Shown here piece by piece: positions 15,989 through 25,692 of a DNA stretch of 64,000 bases; position 1 is the stretch's first letter, and each line of letters opens with the position of its first letter. Where the stretch lies: the NCBI GenBank assembly GCA_017461605.1, contig JAFTXN010000006.1, positions 162,216-226,215 of the forward strand, written 5' to 3'. The position numbers were made by a program, and so were the translations under genes. The DNA comes from Bacteroidaceae bacterium (GTDB lineage: Bacteria > Bacteroidota > Bacteroidia > Bacteroidales > Bacteroidaceae). A model generated the notes under the pieces. It was not told the origin of the DNA. It did not search any database and was given only the letters and a program-made list of their open reading frames with translations.

Positions 15989-17806
15989 ATGAAAAAATCA
16001 GTCCTCATGCTCCTGTTGGCATTTTCCTTGATGCTCTACGCTGAAAATCCGCCCCTGATGGGATGGAGCTCGTGGAACACTTACGGCTTCCAAATCAACG
16101 ACTCCGTCATCAAGGTGCAAGCCGATGCCATGGTCAATTTAGGATTCAAGGAGAAAGGCTACAATCACATCAATATCGATGACGGCTTTTTTGGAGGGCG
16201 TGACAAGGAAGGCAATCTGCTTATCCACCCCACCCGTTTCCCCAATGGCCTGCGTCCCTTGGTCGACTACATCCACTCCCTTGGACTGAAAGCCGGTATC
16301 TACTCTGATGCCGGAGCCAACACCTGTGCTTCCTATTGGGGACAGCCGCGCGACACCATCGGAATCGGTGTTGGACTTTATCAACACGATGCCGAAGACA
16401 TGAACTTATACTTTAACGAACTCGATTTCGACTTCATCAAGGTCGACTATTGTGGTGCCGATGCCAACAACAACGCCGACGGTCTCGATCTCAATGTTGA
16501 GCAACGCTACAAGGAGATTAGCGAAGCCATCCGTGCCACCGGAGCTGAGGGCGTCACCTGGAACATCTGCCGCTGGGCTTTCCCCGGCACATGGGTGTGC
16601 GACATCGCAGACTCTTGGCGCACCACCGAAGATATCTATCTGGGCTGGAATTCGGTGAAAAGCATCATCAATCAGAGCCTTTACCTCTCCGCTTACACTC
16701 GTTATGGCCACTACAATGACATGGATATGCTCGAAGTGGGACGCGGACTGACGGAGGAGGAAGATAAGACCCACTTCGGTATGTGGTGCATCATGAGTTC
16801 TCCACTGCTCATTGGCTGCGACCTCAACGATATCAAGGGCAATGCCCTCAGCCTCATGCAAAACGAAGAACTCATTGCTCTCAATCAGAACAAATTGGGC
16901 TTGCAAGCTTACGTAGTGAAGAAGGAGAACGGATGCTACTTCTTGGTTAAGGACATTGAGGAACTGCACGGCAAGAAGCGCGCCGTAGCCATCTACAACC
17001 CCGGCGAGAGCCAAGCCAGTGTCACACTCAAATTCGATCAACTCGATTTGGCCGGCAACGTCAATGTGCGCGACCTCTTCGAGCGGAGCGATCTCGGCAC
17101 CAAGAGTGGCTACATGCGCGTAACTGTCCCGAAGCACGGCACACGCATCTACAACCTTGAAGCTGAAGAACGTCTCGAGCGTACCGTTTACGAAGCCGAG
17201 ACCGGATGGCTCTCAGCCTATCAAGAACTGACCAATAACGAAGCGGATGGCACTGCCACCTATACTGAATCCGCCTCTTGCTCAGGTGGAGCCATGGTAA
17301 CTTGGTTGGGCAACAAAGCCGACAACGACCTGCAATGGCGCAACGTCTACAGTTTCGAAGGTGGCAACTACACCATGAACCTCCAATTCATCTGCAACGA
17401 GAACCGCACAGTGAAAATCAGCATCAACGGAGGAGAGCCGATTACTGCCACCCTCAATTCTGGCAGTTGGACAACTTCCAAATCTAAGAACTTCAACATT
17501 AGTCTCAACAAGGGCAATAACATCGTCCGCATCTACTCTGACCAAGGATGGATGCCCGACATCGACTGTATGAAGTTGACCCGCGTAATTCCCGATGCTA
17601 CCACACTTCCTACCGCTGAAGTCAGCGACATCCAGGTAAAGGCCATGCAGAGCGGCATCATCATCAGCACAACAGTCCCCACTTGGGTGCAAGTAGCCGA
17701 CATGGGCGGCCGTGTGCTCCACCGCAGTGAGGTGAATGGTAATCTCACGCTGAACCTCCCGCAAGGCGAATATATTGTCAACGAAAAGAAGGTGAGTGTG
17801 AGATAA
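15989..17806 (+). CDS. Secreted GH27 alpha-galactosidase with CBM and sorting tail
   Basis: A 605-residue exported glycoside hydrolase expected to release terminal alpha-galactose (or alpha-N-acetylgalactosamine). The signal peptide ends at about residue 18, followed at once by the GH27 start NPPLMGWSSWNTYG. The nucleophile is Asp153 in IKVDYCG and the likely acid/base Asp215 in SWRTTEDIY. The catalytic domain runs to about 400; residues about 405-540 look like a CBM35/CBM6-type beta-sandwich (YEAETGWLSAYQEL...). The last 60 residues form a short sorting-type tail (ADMGGRVL...GEYIVNEKKVSVR). It is flanked by terminators, so it is a single-gene unit. Confidence 0.92.
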   Translation: MKKSVLMLLLAFSLMLYAENPPLMGWSSWNTYGFQINDSVIKVQADAMVNLGFKEKGYNHINIDDGFFGGRDKEGNLLIHPTRFPNGLRPLVDYIHSLGLKAGIYSDAGANTCASYWGQPRDTIGIGVGLYQHDAEDMNLYFNELDFDFIKVDYCGADANNNADGLDLNVEQRYKEISEAIRATGAEGVTWNICRWAFPGTWVCDIADSWRTTEDIYLGWNSVKSIINQSLYLSAYTRYGHYNDMDMLEVGRGLTEEEDKTHFGMWCIMSSPLLIGCDLNDIKGNALSLMQNEELIALNQNKLGLQAYVVKKENGCYFLVKDIEELHGKKRAVAIYNPGESQASVTLKFDQLDLAGNVNVRDLFERSDLGTKSGYMRVTVPKHGTRIYNLEAEERLERTVYEAETGWLSAYQELTNNEADGTATYTESASCSGGAMVTWLGNKADNDLQWRNVYSFEGGNYTMNLQFICNENRTVKISINGGEPITATLNSGSWTTSKSKNFNISLNKGNNIVRIYSDQGWMPDIDCMKLTRVIPDATTLPTAEVSDIQVKAMQSGIIISTTVPTWVQVADMGGRVLHRSEVNGNLTLNLPQGEYIVNEKKVSVR

Positions 17807-17842
17807 GCCTCAACAGCAAAGCAATCCATATCCGACTATGTC

Positions 17843-17897
17843 AAAAACAACCTACGGGGGAAGTCAAGACTAATTGATACCCCCGTAGGTTGTTTTT
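17843..17897. terminator. Bidirectional terminator between GH27 and uvrD
   Basis: ACAACCTACGGGGG and CCCCCGTAGGTTGT form a perfect 14-bp stem with A and T tracts on both sides, serving the two convergent genes. Confidence 0.88.
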
Positions 17898-17952
17898 GTC
17901 TGTGGTAATAAGCCCCATCAGCTGTCGCGCATCTCGACTCTTGCTCTTTCGA

Positions 17953-20346
17953 TTACAACACGCGGAAGCGAGCAAACTTCAGCAGCAGGGTTTTGGTGCC
18001 GACATTTTCAAACTCTACACAGGCCTTGGCACTTTCGCCCGAGCCTTCCAGACTCAGCACGCGACCTCTGCCAAAGCGTTCGTGTGCGATGCAACTTCCC
18101 ACTTTGAGCGTTCCGCCACCCACCGAGAGCGATTGGGGCGCAGAGGTAGCAGAAGCCGAAGGTGTCACTTTGCGCCAAGTTCCTGCAGGTCGGGTGTTTG
18201 CACCTGCCGATGGTGAAGGTGCTGACACATTCGTGCGCGACGGCACACGGCTTACCGATGGGCGCGGAGTGGCCGGAGACATCGATGACGAGGTGTTGTA
18301 ACTCTTACGATCGTCTCTGCGCATGAAGAAGTCGTCGTCCGACGAGCGACGCGCAGTTCCTCCCCATTGCCGGTATGGATTGGCATCGCGTTGCAAATAT
18401 CGGTCATCTATCTCCCGAATAAAGCAACTCTCATTGGCAAACTCCAGCTTGCCATACCGAAAACGGCTCTTCGCAAAACTGAGATAACAACGATGCTCGG
18501 CTCGGGTTACCGCTACATAGAAGAGTCGGCGCTCTTCCTCCATCTCACGCGGAAAGACGCGTGCCTGTTCGTTGGGAAAGAGGTCTTCCTCCAGTCCGGT
18601 AACAAACACGGTGTCGAACTCCAAGCCCTTGGCGGCATGCACCGTCATCAGCGTCACCTTGGGAGTACCATCATCACGTTCGTCGGCATCGGTAAGCAGG
18701 GCCACTTGTGACAGAAATTCCGTTAAGGGAACGAGCTTACGTCCCTCGGTTTCGAGCACATCTTCCTCATAACTCTTGATGGAGTTGAGTAATTCCTCCA
18801 CATTCTCCCTCCGAGATAAGTTTTCCGGACTGTTGTCCACACTGATGTCTGCCCATATACCACTTGCCTTAACCATGTGGCGAGCCACCTCATAGGCACT
18901 CTCCGTTGCAGCCATCTCCATCCCGGAAACAATCAAATACTGAAACCCGTCCAGACGAGTCTGGGCCGACTTTCCAAGCGAAAGGCCATACGTCTCGGTA
19001 CTGCAGAGCACTTCCCACGGACTGACGCCATGTTCGGCTGCTGCCATCATGATTTTCGAGAGTGTGGTGTTGCCGATACCACGGGCCGGCGTATTGATGA
19101 TACGCTTGAAGGCCTCTTCGTCGTGTGGGTTGGCGAGCATTCGCAGGTAGGCTATCACGTCCTTGATTTCCTTGCGCTGATAGAACGACAGGCCTCCCCA
19201 AATGCGGTAAGGAATGGCATGATGGCGAAAGGTCTCTTCGAACACACGGCTCTGCGCATTGGTACGATAGAGCAGCGCGATATCCTCATAGTCAGTACCC
19301 TCGCGGCGCACCAGCCGGCGTATTTCGCCGGCCACCTTCTCGGCCTCGTCCTTGTCGCTCTGTGTCTCAAAGACGCGAAGCTTCTCCCCCACTTCGTTTT
19401 CAGAGTAGATGGTTTTCTCTATCTGATGCACGTTTCCACGGATGATGCAGTTGGCAGCATTCACGATGGTCTGCGTAGAGCGATAATTGCGCTCCAGTTT
19501 GATGACCTTCGCGGTGGGATACTGCGTAGTGAATTTCAGGATGTTGTCAATGTTGGCTCCTCGGAAGCCATAGATGCTCTGCGCATCGTCGCCCACCACG
19601 CAGATGCACGACTGCGGATGCGTGAGTTGCCGAATGATGGCATGCTGTGCCGAGTTGGTGTCTTGGTATTCGTCCACCATGATGTGCACGAAGCGGTTGC
19701 GATAGTGCTCACAGACCTCGGGATGCCGGCGAAACAACAGATAGGTGTTAAGCAACAGGTCGTCGAAGTCCATGGCATTGGCCTTGCGACAACGCTCCTG
19801 ATAAGCCGCATAGATATCGCGCACCTTGGGCATATTGTTGATGCTGTCGCGCTTATAGAGCGAGTCATCGGCAGCATACTGCTCGGGCAGCATGAGCAGA
19901 TTCTTGGCTTCGGATATACGGTTCTGCACCACCGAAGCCTTATATACCTTGTCGTCAAGTTGCATCTCCTTCACCAAGGTCTTGATGAGCGATCGGCTGT
20001 CGGAGGTATCATAGATGGTGAAGTCGGGACTATACCCCATGTATTGACTTTCGCGTCGCAGAATGCGAGCAAAGATAGAGTGAAATGTTCCCGACCACAG
20101 GTTGCGTGTGGCTTCTGTCCCCACGATGTCGGCAATGCGGTTGTTCATCTCGCGTGCTGCCTTGTTGGTGAAAGTCAGTGCCAAAATGTTCCAGGGCATC
20201 ACACCTTGCTGCAGGAGATAAGCTATCTTATAAGTGAGCACACGAGTCTTGCCCGAGCCTGCGCCGGCAATGACCAGCGAAGGCCCATCCATGTGCTGCA
20301 CCGCCTCAAGTTGGGACGGATTGAGTTGGGAAGAAAAGTCAAACAT
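17953..20346 (-). CDS. uvrD: UvrD/PcrA-type ATP-dependent DNA helicase
   Basis: A 797-residue superfamily 1A 3'-5' helicase for repair and clearing of DNA-bound obstacles. Motif I AGAGSGKT with Lys33, motif II DEYQDTN near residue 223, motif III VVGDDAQSIYGFRGA, motif IV LERNYRST and motif VI VAVTRAEHRCYL are all visible. The C-terminal 130 residues are low-complexity Ser/Arg/Pro-rich and end in a beta domain (VGSCIAHERFGRGRVLSLEG) like the PcrA tail that contacts RNA polymerase. It lies 44 bp downstream of cca and is probably cotranscribed. PcrA and UvrD cannot be told apart by name alone. Confidence 0.94.
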   Translation of the reverse strand: MFDFSSQLNPSQLEAVQHMDGPSLVIAGAGSGKTRVLTYKIAYLLQQGVMPWNILALTFTNKAAREMNNRIADIVGTEATRNLWSGTFHSIFARILRRESQYMGYSPDFTIYDTSDSRSLIKTLVKEMQLDDKVYKASVVQNRISEAKNLLMLPEQYAADDSLYKRDSINNMPKVRDIYAAYQERCRKANAMDFDDLLLNTYLLFRRHPEVCEHYRNRFVHIMVDEYQDTNSAQHAIIRQLTHPQSCICVVGDDAQSIYGFRGANIDNILKFTTQYPTAKVIKLERNYRSTQTIVNAANCIIRGNVHQIEKTIYSENEVGEKLRVFETQSDKDEAEKVAGEIRRLVRREGTDYEDIALLYRTNAQSRVFEETFRHHAIPYRIWGGLSFYQRKEIKDVIAYLRMLANPHDEEAFKRIINTPARGIGNTTLSKIMMAAAEHGVSPWEVLCSTETYGLSLGKSAQTRLDGFQYLIVSGMEMAATESAYEVARHMVKASGIWADISVDNSPENLSRRENVEELLNSIKSYEEDVLETEGRKLVPLTEFLSQVALLTDADERDDGTPKVTLMTVHAAKGLEFDTVFVTGLEEDLFPNEQARVFPREMEEERRLFYVAVTRAEHRCYLSFAKSRFRYGKLEFANESCFIREIDDRYLQRDANPYRQWGGTARRSSDDDFFMRRDDRKSYNTSSSMSPATPRPSVSRVPSRTNVSAPSPSAGANTRPAGTWRKVTPSASATSAPQSLSVGGGTLKVGSCIAHERFGRGRVLSLEGSGESAKACVEFENVGTKTLLLKFARFRVL

Positions 20347-20390
20347 AGGATAATAAGCCTATACAATAATTATATATAGAGGCAATGAAG

Positions 20391-21833
20391 CTATGCCTCG
20401 GCCACGGGTTTCAGACCGATACTTTCGGCCTTTTTCAATATGAATGCCAAGGCAGCTTCGCGCTCGTTGGGAATGTCGCCATTGAGCACTGCATCTTTGA
20501 GCGACGACTTGAGTTGCCCCACCACAGGCGAAGGCGAAAGCCCGAACATCTGCATGATTTCCAGTCCGTCAACAGGAGGCTGAAAATTGCGGATGTGGTC
20601 CTTCTCCTCAATGTCGTGCAACTTGGTGCGCACCAGCTTGAAGTTCTGCAGGAAATTACGTTTGCGCACTTCGTTTTTGCTCGTTATGTCAGCCTCACAC
20701 AACAACATCAGATCCTCAATGTCATCACCGGCCTCGAAGAGCAAGCGTCGCACAGCACTGTCTGTTACAATCTCGTCGGCTATCACAATAGGCCGCATGT
20801 GCAGCCCCACCAGTTTTTTTACATATTTCATTCGCTCGTCAAGCGGCAACTTCAACCGGCGAAAGAGTGAGGGAATCATCTTTTCACCCAAGAAGTTGTG
20901 GTTGTGGAAGGTCCATCCCACCGCCGGTTCCCAGCGCTTGCTACGGGGCTTTCCTATGTCGTGCAACAGGGCGGCCCAACGCAGATAGAGGTTGTCGCTT
21001 TGCCGGGCTACATTGTCGAGCACCTCAAGCGTATGGTAAAAATTATTCTTGTGTGCACGCCCGTTGCGGGTCTCCACACAGTCGAGTGCAGAGAGTTCCG
21101 GCAGAATCAGTTCCAGCAATCCGCAACGGTGCAAATGGTCGAAACCGATAGAGGGAACGGGCGAAGCCATGATCTTGTTGAGTTCGTCGATCACGCGCTC
21201 GGCACTGATAATCTTGATGCGCTCCTTGTTGCGACAAAGCGCTTCAAAGGTTTCGTCGGCAATGTAAAAGCGCAATTGCGTGGCAAAACGCACACATCGC
21301 ATCATGCGCAGCGGATCATCGCTGAACGTGATATCGGGATCGAGCGGTGTACGGATATATCCTTCCTCCAAATCCAGCAGACCATCAAAGGGATCTACCA
21401 GTTCGCCAAAACGCTCCCCGTTCAGACAGACGGCCATGGCATTGATGGTGAAGTCGCGCCGGTTCTGATCATCTTCCAGCGTACCATCCTCCACAATGGG
21501 TTTGCGCGAATTGCGCTGATAGCTCTCACGACGTGCTCCCACAAATTCCACCTCGGTGTCGCGCCATTTCACTTGCGCTGTGCCGAAGTTGCGAAACACC
21601 GACAGATGACAGCGCTTGCGCCCTATGCTGTCAGCAAAAGCCTCAGCCATGGCCACCCCACTACCCACAACGACCACATCGATATCGCTCGTGGGGCGTT
21701 GCAGAAACAGGTCGCGCACGAAACCGCCTACCACGTAGCATTCCATGCCCACGGCATCGGCTGTTTCGCTCAACTTTCGGAACACCGGTTTGTCCAATGC
21801 AGCCACTATCTCCTCTTGCGTCAATTTTATCAT
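20391..21833 (-). CDS. cca: CCA tRNA nucleotidyltransferase with HD domain
   Basis: Adds or repairs the 3' CCA of tRNAs, needed here because none of the tRNA genes in this window encodes CCA. 480 residues. The class II nucleotidyltransferase head has GGFVRD at 36-41 and metal ligands Asp50/Asp52 in TSDIDVV; the ERVIDELNKI head/neck region follows; an HD phosphohydrolase domain has LLHDIGKPRSKRW. The ATG at 21831-21833 is chosen over an upstream in-frame TTG at 21854, because the -7 box TAACTTTG covers that TTG. Could alternatively be called a polyA polymerase family member. Confidence 0.9.
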   Translation of the reverse strand: MIKLTQEEIVAALDKPVFRKLSETADAVGMECYVVGGFVRDLFLQRPTSDIDVVVVGSGVAMAEAFADSIGRKRCHLSVFRNFGTAQVKWRDTEVEFVGARRESYQRNSRKPIVEDGTLEDDQNRRDFTINAMAVCLNGERFGELVDPFDGLLDLEEGYIRTPLDPDITFSDDPLRMMRCVRFATQLRFYIADETFEALCRNKERIKIISAERVIDELNKIMASPVPSIGFDHLHRCGLLELILPELSALDCVETRNGRAHKNNFYHTLEVLDNVARQSDNLYLRWAALLHDIGKPRSKRWEPAVGWTFHNHNFLGEKMIPSLFRRLKLPLDERMKYVKKLVGLHMRPIVIADEIVTDSAVRRLLFEAGDDIEDLMLLCEADITSKNEVRKRNFLQNFKLVRTKLHDIEEKDHIRNFQPPVDGLEIMQMFGLSPSPVVGQLKSSLKDAVLNGDIPNEREAALAFILKKAESIGLKPVAEA

Positions 21834-21851
21834 AATAAGTCTTTGAAGAGG

Positions 21852-21880
21852 CAAAGTTACGCAATAAATTCGTATTTTTG
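21852..21880. promoter_or_regulatory. Overlapping divergent promoters of cca and a lipoprotein gene
   Basis: Minus-strand -7 box TAACTTTG at 21852-21859 and plus-strand TATTTTTG at 21873-21880 are only 13 bp apart, and each ends 18 bases from its start codon. Each -33 region falls on the other's -7 box, and neither has a good TTTG. Confidence 0.5.
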
Positions 21881-21898
21881 ACGCGAAAACTTACAACG

Positions 21899-22327
21899 AT
21901 GAAGACAAAATATCTACTTCTGTTCCTGCTGCTTGCACTCACAGCCTGCAAAAAGCAAGACGACAAAACAGCGCACTACTCCGAAGTTCGCGCAGAGATG
22001 GAAGTGCTGGGCGCTGAGAGTATCAGCAAAGCACGCTCCTTGTTGGCACAGGGAAACTATACCGCTGCCCGCGACACCATCCTACAGATGAGAGTGAGCT
22101 ATCCCATGGCACTGAGTGCACGCGAAGAGGGCATTCTGCTCATGGATTCCATCGACTTGGGCGAAGCACAGACACTATTGGCAAACATCGATGCCCAACT
22201 GCACGCTGTCGAGGCTGCCGGCGCACTGCGCGACAGTCTGCAACAGGAATATGACGAACTTCATCAGAAAGTGAAATTTTTCCAACGCAAATTGCGCTAC
22301 GACAAGGAGAAAGCCCGCAAGCGCTGA
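21899..22327 (+). CDS. Small lipoprotein, hypothetical
   Basis: A 142-residue lipoprotein I do not recognise. The signal peptide MKTKYLLLFLLLALTAC has a classical lipobox with Cys17. The mature part is helical, with an Ala/Leu-rich middle resembling a tetratricopeptide-like stretch (KARSLLAQGNYTAARDTILQM) and a basic coiled coil at the C-terminus (YDELHQKVKFFQRKLRYDKEKARKR region). The ATG at 21899 is preferred to the upstream TTG at 21878, which lies inside the -7 box. Divergent from cca and ended by a strong terminator. Confidence 0.75.
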   Translation: MKTKYLLLFLLLALTACKKQDDKTAHYSEVRAEMEVLGAESISKARSLLAQGNYTAARDTILQMRVSYPMALSAREEGILLMDSIDLGEAQTLLANIDAQLHAVEAAGALRDSLQQEYDELHQKVKFFQRKLRYDKEKARKR

Positions 22328-22357
22328 GACACCCCGTTCGCGATGTCATAAGAATAC

Positions 22358-22403
22358 AAGAAGCCGCAAACACTCATCAACGTGCTTGCGGCTTCTTCTT
22401 TTT
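22358..22403 (+). terminator. Terminator after the small lipoprotein gene
   Basis: AAGAAGCCGCAA pairs perfectly over 12 bp with TTGCGGCTTCTT, loop of 16, then CTTTTTT. Confidence 0.85.
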
Positions 22404-22454
22404 TCCTCTCTCACACAAGGCGGACCGCCATCGGCATGAGCATCACGCGCAGGG

Positions 22455-23207
22455 CTACACCTTCAGCCAATGGTCGATGAGTCTTCGGGCCAGGCTCACT
22501 TTTCCGGGAATGGGGGGCAAATTGTCGGCCGTAAACCAACCGCCTTTCCTCAACTCTGAGCGTTGCAGCGCAAGCACTCCGCCATCGTATTCGGCCGTAA
22601 ATCCGACCATCAATCCGCTGGGATAGGGCCACGGCTGCGAGTCGAAATAACGGATGTTGCGCACCGCAATGCCCGTTTCCTCCATCACCTCGCGCTGCAC
22701 GCACTCTTCCAACGTCTCTCCCGTCTCCACAAACCCTGCCACCAGACCATAATAGTCGCCCTTGAAGTTGCGACTCTGCACCATCAGCAGTTCGCGGCCC
22801 TCATTGCGCGTTACGGCCACGATGATGGCAATGGCCAATTGCGGCCACACCTCTTTGCCACAGTTGGTGCAGCGCTTGGAGATGTCGGTGTGCAACTTCA
22901 TCGGTGCTCCACACACACCGCAAAATCGGGTATTGGCATCCCAGTAAAGTATCTCGGCAGCCTTGCCGGCCATATTGTAGACGGCTTCGGGCAGAAGGCT
23001 GAACGTTTCGCGTAGCCCCACCATGCAAAATCCCGGTTGCACCACGGGGGCATCCAGGCGCACGGCCCTGCACTCGCGTCCGTTGAGTGAGGGCAGCCGG
23101 TGCTGCTTGTGCCAAGCTTCGAGCCGGATGGGAGGCTGCTCTCCCATGGGCACTTCGTGAGCCTCGGTCAGCAACAGGTCGCCGTGGCAGAACATAAACC
23201 AATACAT
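22455..23207 (-). CDS. nudC: NADH pyrophosphatase NudC
   Basis: A Nudix hydrolase that splits NAD(H) and, in other bacteria, removes NAD caps from RNA. 250 residues. A zinc ribbon (Cys96, Cys99, Cys113, Cys116) precedes the Nudix box at 158-180 (GFVETGETLEE...REVMEETGI), followed by the NudC hallmark SQPWPYPSGLM at 190-200. The ATG at 23207 is chosen because the longer frame begins at a TTG (23222) without support; the Met at 23195 is another option. It lies downstream of the phosphohexomutase terminator. Confidence 0.92.
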   Translation of the reverse strand: MYWFMFCHGDLLLTEAHEVPMGEQPPIRLEAWHKQHRLPSLNGRECRAVRLDAPVVQPGFCMVGLRETFSLLPEAVYNMAGKAAEILYWDANTRFCGVCGAPMKLHTDISKRCTNCGKEVWPQLAIAIIVAVTRNEGRELLMVQSRNFKGDYYGLVAGFVETGETLEECVQREVMEETGIAVRNIRYFDSQPWPYPSGLMVGFTAEYDGGVLALQRSELRKGGWFTADNLPPIPGKVSLARRLIDHWLKV

Positions 23208-23223
23208 AGGTCGTAGTATCAAG

Positions 23224-23279
23224 AAAAAGCGAGATACAGGCAGAGGCCTCGCAGTGCCATCGTTCCGCCCGTATCTCGC
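23224..23279 (-). terminator. Terminator after the phosphohexomutase gene
   Basis: On the minus strand GCGAGATAC pairs with GTATCTCGC over 9 bp around a GC-rich interior, followed by TTTTT. Confidence 0.7.
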
Positions 23280-23303
23280 CGATGTAAACTTAGTATCTGT
23301 TGA

Positions 23304-25049
23304 TTAGATGCCGAGGCTCTTCATCACCTCGTCCACCTTCTTCATGGCTTCTTCGCGAGCGCCGGCGTAACACTTGGCACATCCCATTTCGCCCTTCACC
23401 TCGACATAGAACTTGATCTTGGGTTCGGTACCTGAGGGACGCACGCTCACCTTTGTGCCATCAGCGGTGTACCACTGAAGCACATTGCTCGTTTCGGGCA
23501 TCGGCAGTTCGGAGGCATTGCCCTCGGCGTCATACTGCTTGAGCACAGCGTAGTCCTTGGTGCAAACCACCTGTGAGCCGGCCAGTTCCTTAGGACGATT
23601 GGCACGGAAGCCTTCCATCATGGCCTTGATCTCATCGGCACCGCTCTTTCCGGGCTTCACCACATTGATGGTCTTGTTGAGCGAAAGTCCATATTCCACA
23701 TAGATTTCCATCAACACATCGTAGAGGGTTTTGCCTTGGTCCTTGGCCCACGCACAGATTTCGGCCAACAACGTACATGCCGATACAGCATCTTTGTCGC
23801 GCACGAAGTCTTCGGCCATGAAGCCGTAGCTCTCTTCGCCACCACCAATGTACTGCTCCTTGCCCTCGGCGAGGCGCACTTCGCGTGCAATCCACTTGAA
23901 ACCGGTATACACGTCGAGCATCTTGATGTTGTTCTTGGCTGCAATCTCCTTGATGAGTTCGGTGGTCACGATGGTCTTCACAACAAACTCGTTGCCCTGC
24001 ATCTTACCCTGGGCCTTACGGTTCATGATGATGTAGTAGAGGAAAATCATGCAAGTCTGGTTGCCATCGATGAGCACCCATTCGCCCTTGTCGTCCTTGC
24101 AGGCCATACCCACGCGGTCGGCATCGGGGTCGCTGGCCATCACGATGTCGGCATCGAGCTGCTTGGCCAGGTTGAGCGCCATGGTGAGTGCTTCACCATT
24201 CTCGGGGTTCGGGCTTTGCACGGTGGGGAAGTCACCGCTCTTCACCATCTGTTCGGGAACGGTGTGAACGTTTTCGAAGCCCCACATCTTCAGTGCTTGC
24301 GGAATGAGCATCATGCCCGTGCCGTGCAACGGAGTATAGACAATCTTCAGATCCTTTTGACGAGCGATGCAAGCCGGGTCGATGGAGAGTTCCTTCACCT
24401 TGGCGAGGTAGATATCATCGATTTCCTTACCGATAACCTCGATGAGTGCAGGGTTGCCCTCAAACTTGATATCGGCCACACTGACCTTGTTGACTTCGTC
24501 GATGATTCCCTTGTCGTGCGGGGCCAGCACCTGTGCACCATCATCCCAATAAGCCTTGTAACCATTGTATTCCTTCGGGTTGTGACTGGCGGTCAAAATG
24601 ATGCCGCTCTGACAACCGAGATGGCGAATGGCAAACGACATTTCGGGCGTGGGGCGCATATCTTCGAACAAGTACACCTTGATGCCGTTGGCCGAGAAGA
24701 TGTTGGCCGAAGTCTCGGCAAAGAGGCGGCTGTTGTTGCGACAGTCGTGTCCCACAACAACGGCGATTTGCTCCAAGTCCTTGAAGTTTTTGTTGAGATA
24801 GTTGGAGAGTCCTTGCGTAGCAGCTCCCACGGTGTAGATGTTCATGCGGTTGGTGCCGGCGCCCATGATGCCACGCAGACCTCCCGTACCAAATTCGAGG
24901 GTACGGTAGAAAGAATCGATGAGAGGCGTTTTGTCCTCAGCCTCGATCATGGCCTTCACTTCGGCCTGTGTCTCTTTGTCATACAGGGGAGAGTCCACCC
25001 ACTGCTGTGCCACTTCGGTGCACTTCTTGATCAATTCTTGATTTTCCAT
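23304..25049 (-). CDS. Phosphoglucomutase/phosphomannomutase
   Basis: An alpha-D-phosphohexomutase of 581 residues interconverting hexose 1- and 6-phosphates. The phosphoserine is Ser155 in TASHNPKEYNGYKAYW; the metal loop DPDADRVG and sugar-specificity loop GGEESYGF are present; the C-terminal phosphate-binding RPSGTEPKIKFY is intact. The ATG at 25049 (MENQELIKKC) is preferred; the 19 codons upstream in frame have no homology-like content. It follows gloA by 53 bp on the same strand. Substrate (glucose, mannose or deoxyribose phosphate) cannot be settled from sequence. Confidence 0.92.
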   Translation of the reverse strand: MENQELIKKCTEVAQQWVDSPLYDKETQAEVKAMIEAEDKTPLIDSFYRTLEFGTGGLRGIMGAGTNRMNIYTVGAATQGLSNYLNKNFKDLEQIAVVVGHDCRNNSRLFAETSANIFSANGIKVYLFEDMRPTPEMSFAIRHLGCQSGIILTASHNPKEYNGYKAYWDDGAQVLAPHDKGIIDEVNKVSVADIKFEGNPALIEVIGKEIDDIYLAKVKELSIDPACIARQKDLKIVYTPLHGTGMMLIPQALKMWGFENVHTVPEQMVKSGDFPTVQSPNPENGEALTMALNLAKQLDADIVMASDPDADRVGMACKDDKGEWVLIDGNQTCMIFLYYIIMNRKAQGKMQGNEFVVKTIVTTELIKEIAAKNNIKMLDVYTGFKWIAREVRLAEGKEQYIGGGEESYGFMAEDFVRDKDAVSACTLLAEICAWAKDQGKTLYDVLMEIYVEYGLSLNKTINVVKPGKSGADEIKAMMEGFRANRPKELAGSQVVCTKDYAVLKQYDAEGNASELPMPETSNVLQWYTADGTKVSVRPSGTEPKIKFYVEVKGEMGCAKCYAGAREEAMKKVDEVMKSLGI

Positions 25050-25102
25050 AAGGGTATTTTGTATTAAAGTTAATTCTTCGGTCGTTCTCCGGCCACGGAT
25101 TG

Positions 25103-25480
25103 TCACTCTTTGGGGAGCACCTCAATCCAATAGCCGTCTGGGTCATTGATGAAATAAAGCCCCATGTCATGATTTTCGTAGCACACACAGCCCATCTCCT
25201 TGTGATAGGCACGTGTGGTGTCGTAATCACCGGGGACGCGCACGCAGAGATGGAACTCGCATTCGCCCAAGTTGTAAGGCTGAGGGTGGTCGCGCAACCA
25301 GGTAAGTTCCAAGCGGAAACCCGTTTCGGCATCGGCGAGATACACAATTGTGAAGGCACCTTCAGGTCCTTCGATCTTTCCACACGGCCGAAGCCCCAGT
25401 GCTTTGTCGTAGAAGTCGATGCTGCGTTGCAGATCGGTTACGTTGATGTTGAAATGGTCAAAACAGGCTTTTACTTCCAT
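25103..25480 (-). CDS. gloA: Lactoylglutathione lyase-like VOC protein (glyoxalase I type)
   Basis: A 125-residue vicinal-oxygen-chelate protein. All four glyoxalase I metal ligands can be placed: His9, Glu58, His77 and Glu120, in HFNINVTD, RLELTW, EFHLCV and YWIEVL. The length matches compact bacterial GloA, which detoxifies methylglyoxal. The ATG at 25480 is used; the longer frame upstream reads through the promoter region. Since many Bacteroidales lack glutathione, the thiol partner may differ. First gene of a probable gloA-phosphohexomutase operon. Confidence 0.83.
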   Translation of the reverse strand: MEVKACFDHFNINVTDLQRSIDFYDKALGLRPCGKIEGPEGAFTIVYLADAETGFRLELTWLRDHPQPYNLGECEFHLCVRVPGDYDTTRAYHKEMGCVCYENHDMGLYFINDPDGYWIEVLPKE

Positions 25481-25580
25481 ACCATATATAATAAATAATG
25501 CATACTCAAAAACACGCCTTTTGCCCCCATCGCTCCTTAGAGCCACCGGACAAACGCGCATTCGTGATGTTTAACATTCG

Positions 25581-25631
25581 CAAATGTAGAGATTTTTTTG
25601 CACGCACCAACAAATAAAAGTGGTATTTTTG
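25581..25631. promoter_or_regulatory. Divergent promoters of gloA and gph
   Basis: Minus strand: TACATTTG at 25581-25588 with TTTG at 25611-25614 (spacing 22, long). Plus strand: TATTTTTG at 25624-25631 with TTTG at 25597-25600 (spacing 23, long). Both -7 boxes are perfect, both spacings are poor. Confidence 0.45.
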
Positions 25632-25692
25632 CCGCAAATGTACGAGCCGAAACAGTTCTCGCACTCGGCTTTGCCATCATTCGACACCCCAC

